A program made the position numbers and the translations under genes. This document shows, in pieces, positions 61,280 to 64,000 of a stretch of DNA of 64,000 bases; position 1 is the first letter of the stretch; every line of letters starts with the position of its first letter. The DNA comes from Flavobacterium saccharophilum (GTDB lineage: Bacteria; Bacteroidota; Bacteroidia; Flavobacteriales; Flavobacteriaceae). The stretch is taken from the NCBI RefSeq assembly GCF_900142735.1, contig NZ_FRBY01000003.1:558001-622000 (forward strand), given 5' to 3'. The notes under the pieces were generated by a model. The model saw only the letters and a program-made list of their open reading frames with translations. It ran no database searches and had not been told where the DNA came from.

Positions 61280-61583
61280 CTTTAAAATCAATTTTAATAA
61301 ATAATTCTTGCATTTTGATTTGCAATAATATGATATATAATTGATAAAATAATACTAATTATACGATAAACATCGGATTATCTTTGAAAAATAGAATTAT
61401 CATTTTTACAAAAAGTATATCAATAATAAACATTAATCATTTTTAATATAATAAGTTTTTAACGTTTCAATAAGTTTAACTAAAAAACAATATCAATTTA
61501 AAGATTGAAAAACTGAAGGTTTTATTATACATTTATCAATTGTAACATATACACTTATTGAACTGAAAAACAAATCATTCCGA
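61280..61583. promoter_or_regulatory. Divergent control region between the AraC regulator and GH26 genes
   Basis: About 300 AT-rich bases without a gene. TATCTTTG at 61379-61386 matches TAnnTTTG on the plus strand; a leader of nearly 200 bases would follow to the GH26 ATG. TGATATA occurs at 61331-61337 and TATATCA at 61416-61422, in inverted orientation and about 80 bases apart. No terminator is seen. Confidence 0.4.
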
Positions 61584-62720
61584 ATGAAAAAAAACATACA
61601 AATGCTAATACTTACAGTACTTATTGGAACTTCATGTTCTTCTAAACCTATTATTAGTAATACTAATTTGTCACTTTCAGATAAAAAAGCGACACCTGAA
61701 ACTGTTTCTCTTTATAAAAAACTAAATCAATTAGTTCAAAAAGGCTATCTTTTTGGTCATCAGGATGACCTGGCTTATGGTGTTAAATGGAAATACGAAG
61801 ACGGCCGAAGTGACATAAAAGATGTAGTTGGAGATTATCCTGCAGTATACGGTTGGGATTTAGCAGGACTAGAAAAAGACAGTCCAAACAATATTGATGG
61901 AATTCCATTTACAAAAATGAAACAATATATTGAAGAGAGCCATGCAAGAGGTGGAATTACCACCATAAGCTGGCACTTTGACAATCCGGCAACAGGAAAA
62001 AGTGCCTGGGACAACACACCAGGTGCTGCAAAAACAGTTTTACCCGGCGGAAAAAATCATCAAAAATTCACCATTTGGCTGGACAAAGCAGCTAATTACC
62101 TATTATCCTTAAAAGATAAAAAAGGAAAAAACATTCCAGTTCTTTTCAGGCCTTATCATGAACTTACTGGTGGCTGGTTTTGGTGGGGAAAAGGAAATTG
62201 CACTCCCGAAGAGTTTAAATCTTTATGGAAATTCACTATTGAATATCTTCAAAAAAAAGGCGTTCATAATTTAATTTATGTCTATAACACAAGTAGCTTC
62301 AGCTCCAAAGAAGATTTTTTAATGCATTACCCAGGCGACGATTATGCTGACATGTTAAGTTTTGATTCCTATCAGAATAATGACGATAAAGACGGTACAA
62401 AATTCATTAACGAAGTGCAGAATCAGCTTAAAATCGTAAACGAAATCGGGATAGAAAAACACAAATTAATTGCTATCGCCGAAGCTGGTTACGAAGCCGT
62501 TCCAGACCCAAAATGGTGGACAGGCACTTTAGACAAAGCCATTGGAGATTATAAAATCTCCTATGTTTTATTGTGGCGAAATCATGGCTGGCAGGAAAAA
62601 GAACAAAAAATGCATTATTACGCTCCCTTTTCAGGTCAGTTAAGCGAGAAAGACTTTGTTGATTTTTACAACCTCGACAAAACTTTATTTGAAAAAGACA
62701 TTCAGAAAGCATTAAAATAA
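61584..62720 (+). CDS. Beta-mannanase, glycoside hydrolase family 26
   Basis: 378 residues. The lipoprotein signal ends LIGTSC (C18). The GH26 TIM barrel shows GHQDDLAYGVKW (58-69), YPAVYGWDLAG, ISWHFDNP, the acid/base E193 in FRPYHELTGGWFWWG and the nucleophile E300 in AIAEAGYE. It cuts beta-1,4-mannosidic bonds, acting at the cell surface or in the periplasm. It is divergent from the AraC regulator gene, and a sugar symporter gene starts 37 bases downstream, which suggests a mannanase-import pair. Confidence 0.94.
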   Translation: MKKNIQMLILTVLIGTSCSSKPIISNTNLSLSDKKATPETVSLYKKLNQLVQKGYLFGHQDDLAYGVKWKYEDGRSDIKDVVGDYPAVYGWDLAGLEKDSPNNIDGIPFTKMKQYIEESHARGGITTISWHFDNPATGKSAWDNTPGAAKTVLPGGKNHQKFTIWLDKAANYLLSLKDKKGKNIPVLFRPYHELTGGWFWWGKGNCTPEEFKSLWKFTIEYLQKKGVHNLIYVYNTSSFSSKEDFLMHYPGDDYADMLSFDSYQNNDDKDGTKFINEVQNQLKIVNEIGIEKHKLIAIAEAGYEAVPDPKWWTGTLDKAIGDYKISYVLLWRNHGWQEKEQKMHYYAPFSGQLSEKDFVDFYNLDKTLFEKDIQKALK

Positions 62721-62757
62721 TAACCAAATCTAAATTACAACCTCTAAAAAGAACCCA

Positions 62758-64000
62758 ATGCACGACAAAATTAGTTTAAAAGAAAAAGTAGGTTACGGTC
62801 TTGGAGATGCTGCATCATCCATGTTCTGGAAAATTTTCAGCATGTACCTTCTCTTTTTCTATACCGATGTTTTCGGATTGGCACCAGCCGTCGTAGGAAC
62901 CATGTTTTTAATCACCAGAATCTGGGATTCCTGCTTTGATCCAATTGTCGGGATCATTGCCGACAGAACTAAAAGCAAATGGGGGAAATTCAGACCGTAC
63001 TTATTGTGGGTCGCCATACCTTTTGCCGTAATTGGAGTTTTAACTTTTTACACGCCTGATTTTGACGAAAAAGGAAAAATAATTTATGCTTATGTAACGT
63101 ATTCTTTAATGATGATGATTTACTCGCTAATCAACGTGCCGTATGCCTCGCTTTTAGGCGTAATGTCATCTGACAGAAAAGAAAGAAACACGTTATCTTC
63201 TTATCGAATGGTTTTTGCTTTTGGAGGAAGTTTATTAGCACTTTGGTTAATTGAACCACTTGTAAATTATTTCGGCGGAAGCCTAAACTCTAAAACAGGA
63301 TGGTTGGCAACAATTGCCGTTTTTGGAGTAATGACAACCGCTTTTTTCTGGGGTTGTTTTTTCTTCACAAAAGAAAGAGTGAAACCTATTGCTGATGAAC
63401 AAAGCAACTTAAAAGCAGACTTAAGGGATTTATTAAAAAACAGACCGTGGTGGATTTTATTGGGCGCCGGAATTGGTGCCTTAATTTTCAATTCTATCCG
63501 TGATGGCGCTGCCGTTTATTACTTTAAATATTATGTAAGCAGTAGTGTCAATTTTGATTTTTCACTTTTTGGAACTGATTTTCACATGACTCCAACGTCG
63601 ATATATCTGATTCTGGGTCAGGCCGCTAATATCATCGGAGTTATTCTTGCTACGCCAATTGCGAATAGAATCGGAAAAAAGAAAACCTTTATTGGCGCTA
63701 TGGCTTTATGCTCCATTTTAAGTTTAGTTTTCTATTTCTTCGGAAAAGAAGATATTTTACTCATAATGAGTTTTCAGTTTTTAATTAGTATTTGCGCCGG
63801 TTGCTTTTTCCCGCTTGTTTGGTCTATGTACGCCGACAGCGCCGATTATTCGGAATGGAAACAAGGCCGAAGAGCTACAGGATTAGTTTTCTCTGCTTCC
63901 TCCATGTCACAAAAATTTGGCTGGACTATTGGGGGTGCAGGAGCCGGATGGCTGTTAGGTTATTACGGTTTTCAGGCGAATGTCGAACAAACTGCTGTTG
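62758..64000 (+). CDS. GPH-family (MFS) sugar:cation symporter, partial
   Basis: The ATG at 62758 opens a frame (MHDKISLKEKVGYGLGDAAS) that runs off the window after about 414 codons. The start is typical of glycoside-pentoside-hexuronide symporters, with the signature FDPIVGIIADRTKSKWGKFRPYLLW around residue 60. About ten membrane segments are visible. WSMYADSADYSEWKQGRRATGL is the second family signature. It imports a disaccharide or oligosaccharide, here probably a manno-oligosaccharide released by the GH26 enzyme, with a cation. The C-terminus is missing. Confidence 0.93.
   Translation, partial: MHDKISLKEKVGYGLGDAASSMFWKIFSMYLLFFYTDVFGLAPAVVGTMFLITRIWDSCFDPIVGIIADRTKSKWGKFRPYLLWVAIPFAVIGVLTFYTPDFDEKGKIIYAYVTYSLMMMIYSLINVPYASLLGVMSSDRKERNTLSSYRMVFAFGGSLLALWLIEPLVNYFGGSLNSKTGWLATIAVFGVMTTAFFWGCFFFTKERVKPIADEQSNLKADLRDLLKNRPWWILLGAGIGALIFNSIRDGAAVYYFKYYVSSSVNFDFSLFGTDFHMTPTSIYLILGQAANIIGVILATPIANRIGKKKTFIGAMALCSILSLVFYFFGKEDILLIMSFQFLISICAGCFFPLVWSMYADSADYSEWKQGRRATGLVFSASSMSQKFGWTIGGAGAGWLLGYYGFQANVEQTAV

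Overview
The window looks like chromosomal DNA of a Flavobacterium species (Bacteroidota). The evidence is AT-rich DNA, many -7 promoter boxes of the form TAnnTTTG, SusC/SusD and type IX secretion (type B sorting domain) proteins, 2TM-domain proteins, and a CtaA/TypA/RimO/ProS/RpsT housekeeping set of flavobacterial type. I see no insertion sequence, prophage, integrase, CRISPR array or rRNA.

Layout. 1-2.8 kb: the 5' part of yaaA, a repeat-rich gap, the CCA-adding enzyme and a small toxin-antitoxin pair. 2.8-10.8 kb: heme A synthase, convergent with a minus-strand signalling block. That block holds a LytTR response regulator, five tandem 2TM genes, a LytS-type histidine kinase fused to a sixth 2TM domain, a TPR-like protein and a TonB-dependent receptor. 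10.9-18.2 kb: small metabolic and stress genes (nitrilase, DinB, YciI-like, acetyltransferase, VOC), a ClC channel with an HPP protein, and a Crp/Fnr regulator with an NAD-dependent reductase. 18.3-24.4 kb: an acidic pRiA4b ORF-3-like protein, a four-helix-bundle gene between inverted repeats, a nucleoid-associated protein, a GAF protein and an HD-PycTM (Pycsar-effector-like) protein. 24.4-37.3 kb: a giant phosphoesterase/kinase-like/beta-barrel protein, a lipoprotein, a kinase-like unknown, an ABC-2 transporter and two type IX-secreted proteins. 37.4-50 kb: typA, a PAS histidine kinase with its receiver, rpsT, three tRNA-Glu genes, proS, a Gly/Tyr-rich lipoprotein, a FadL-type protein, rimO and a peptidoglycan amidase. 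50.2-51.3 kb: a porin.

51.9-64 kb is a polysaccharide utilisation locus. On the minus strand are SusC, SusD, a surface glycan-binding protein, a GH27 alpha-galactosidase, a GH5 glycanase and an AraC regulator. Divergently transcribed are a GH26 mannanase and a GPH-type sugar symporter that runs off the window. The enzyme set fits beta-mannan with galactosyl side chains (galactomannan or glucomannan). A strong hairpin plus T-tract sits inside the operon between the binding and enzyme genes.

The most unusual signals are these: (1) intergenic arrays of degenerate words (C-A/T-A/G-A-G-NNN) locked to an exact 8-nt period and laid out as nested inverted pairs, one pair enclosing the four-helix-bundle gene; (2) the 2TM array with the kinase fusion; (3) an HD domain fused to a PycTM-like effector module without a neighbouring cyclase; (4) a lipoprotein that appears to combine a phosphatase, a kinase-like domain and an outer-membrane barrel; (5) a second, unannotated kinase-like protein. 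All calls come from reading the sequence; no database search was run.
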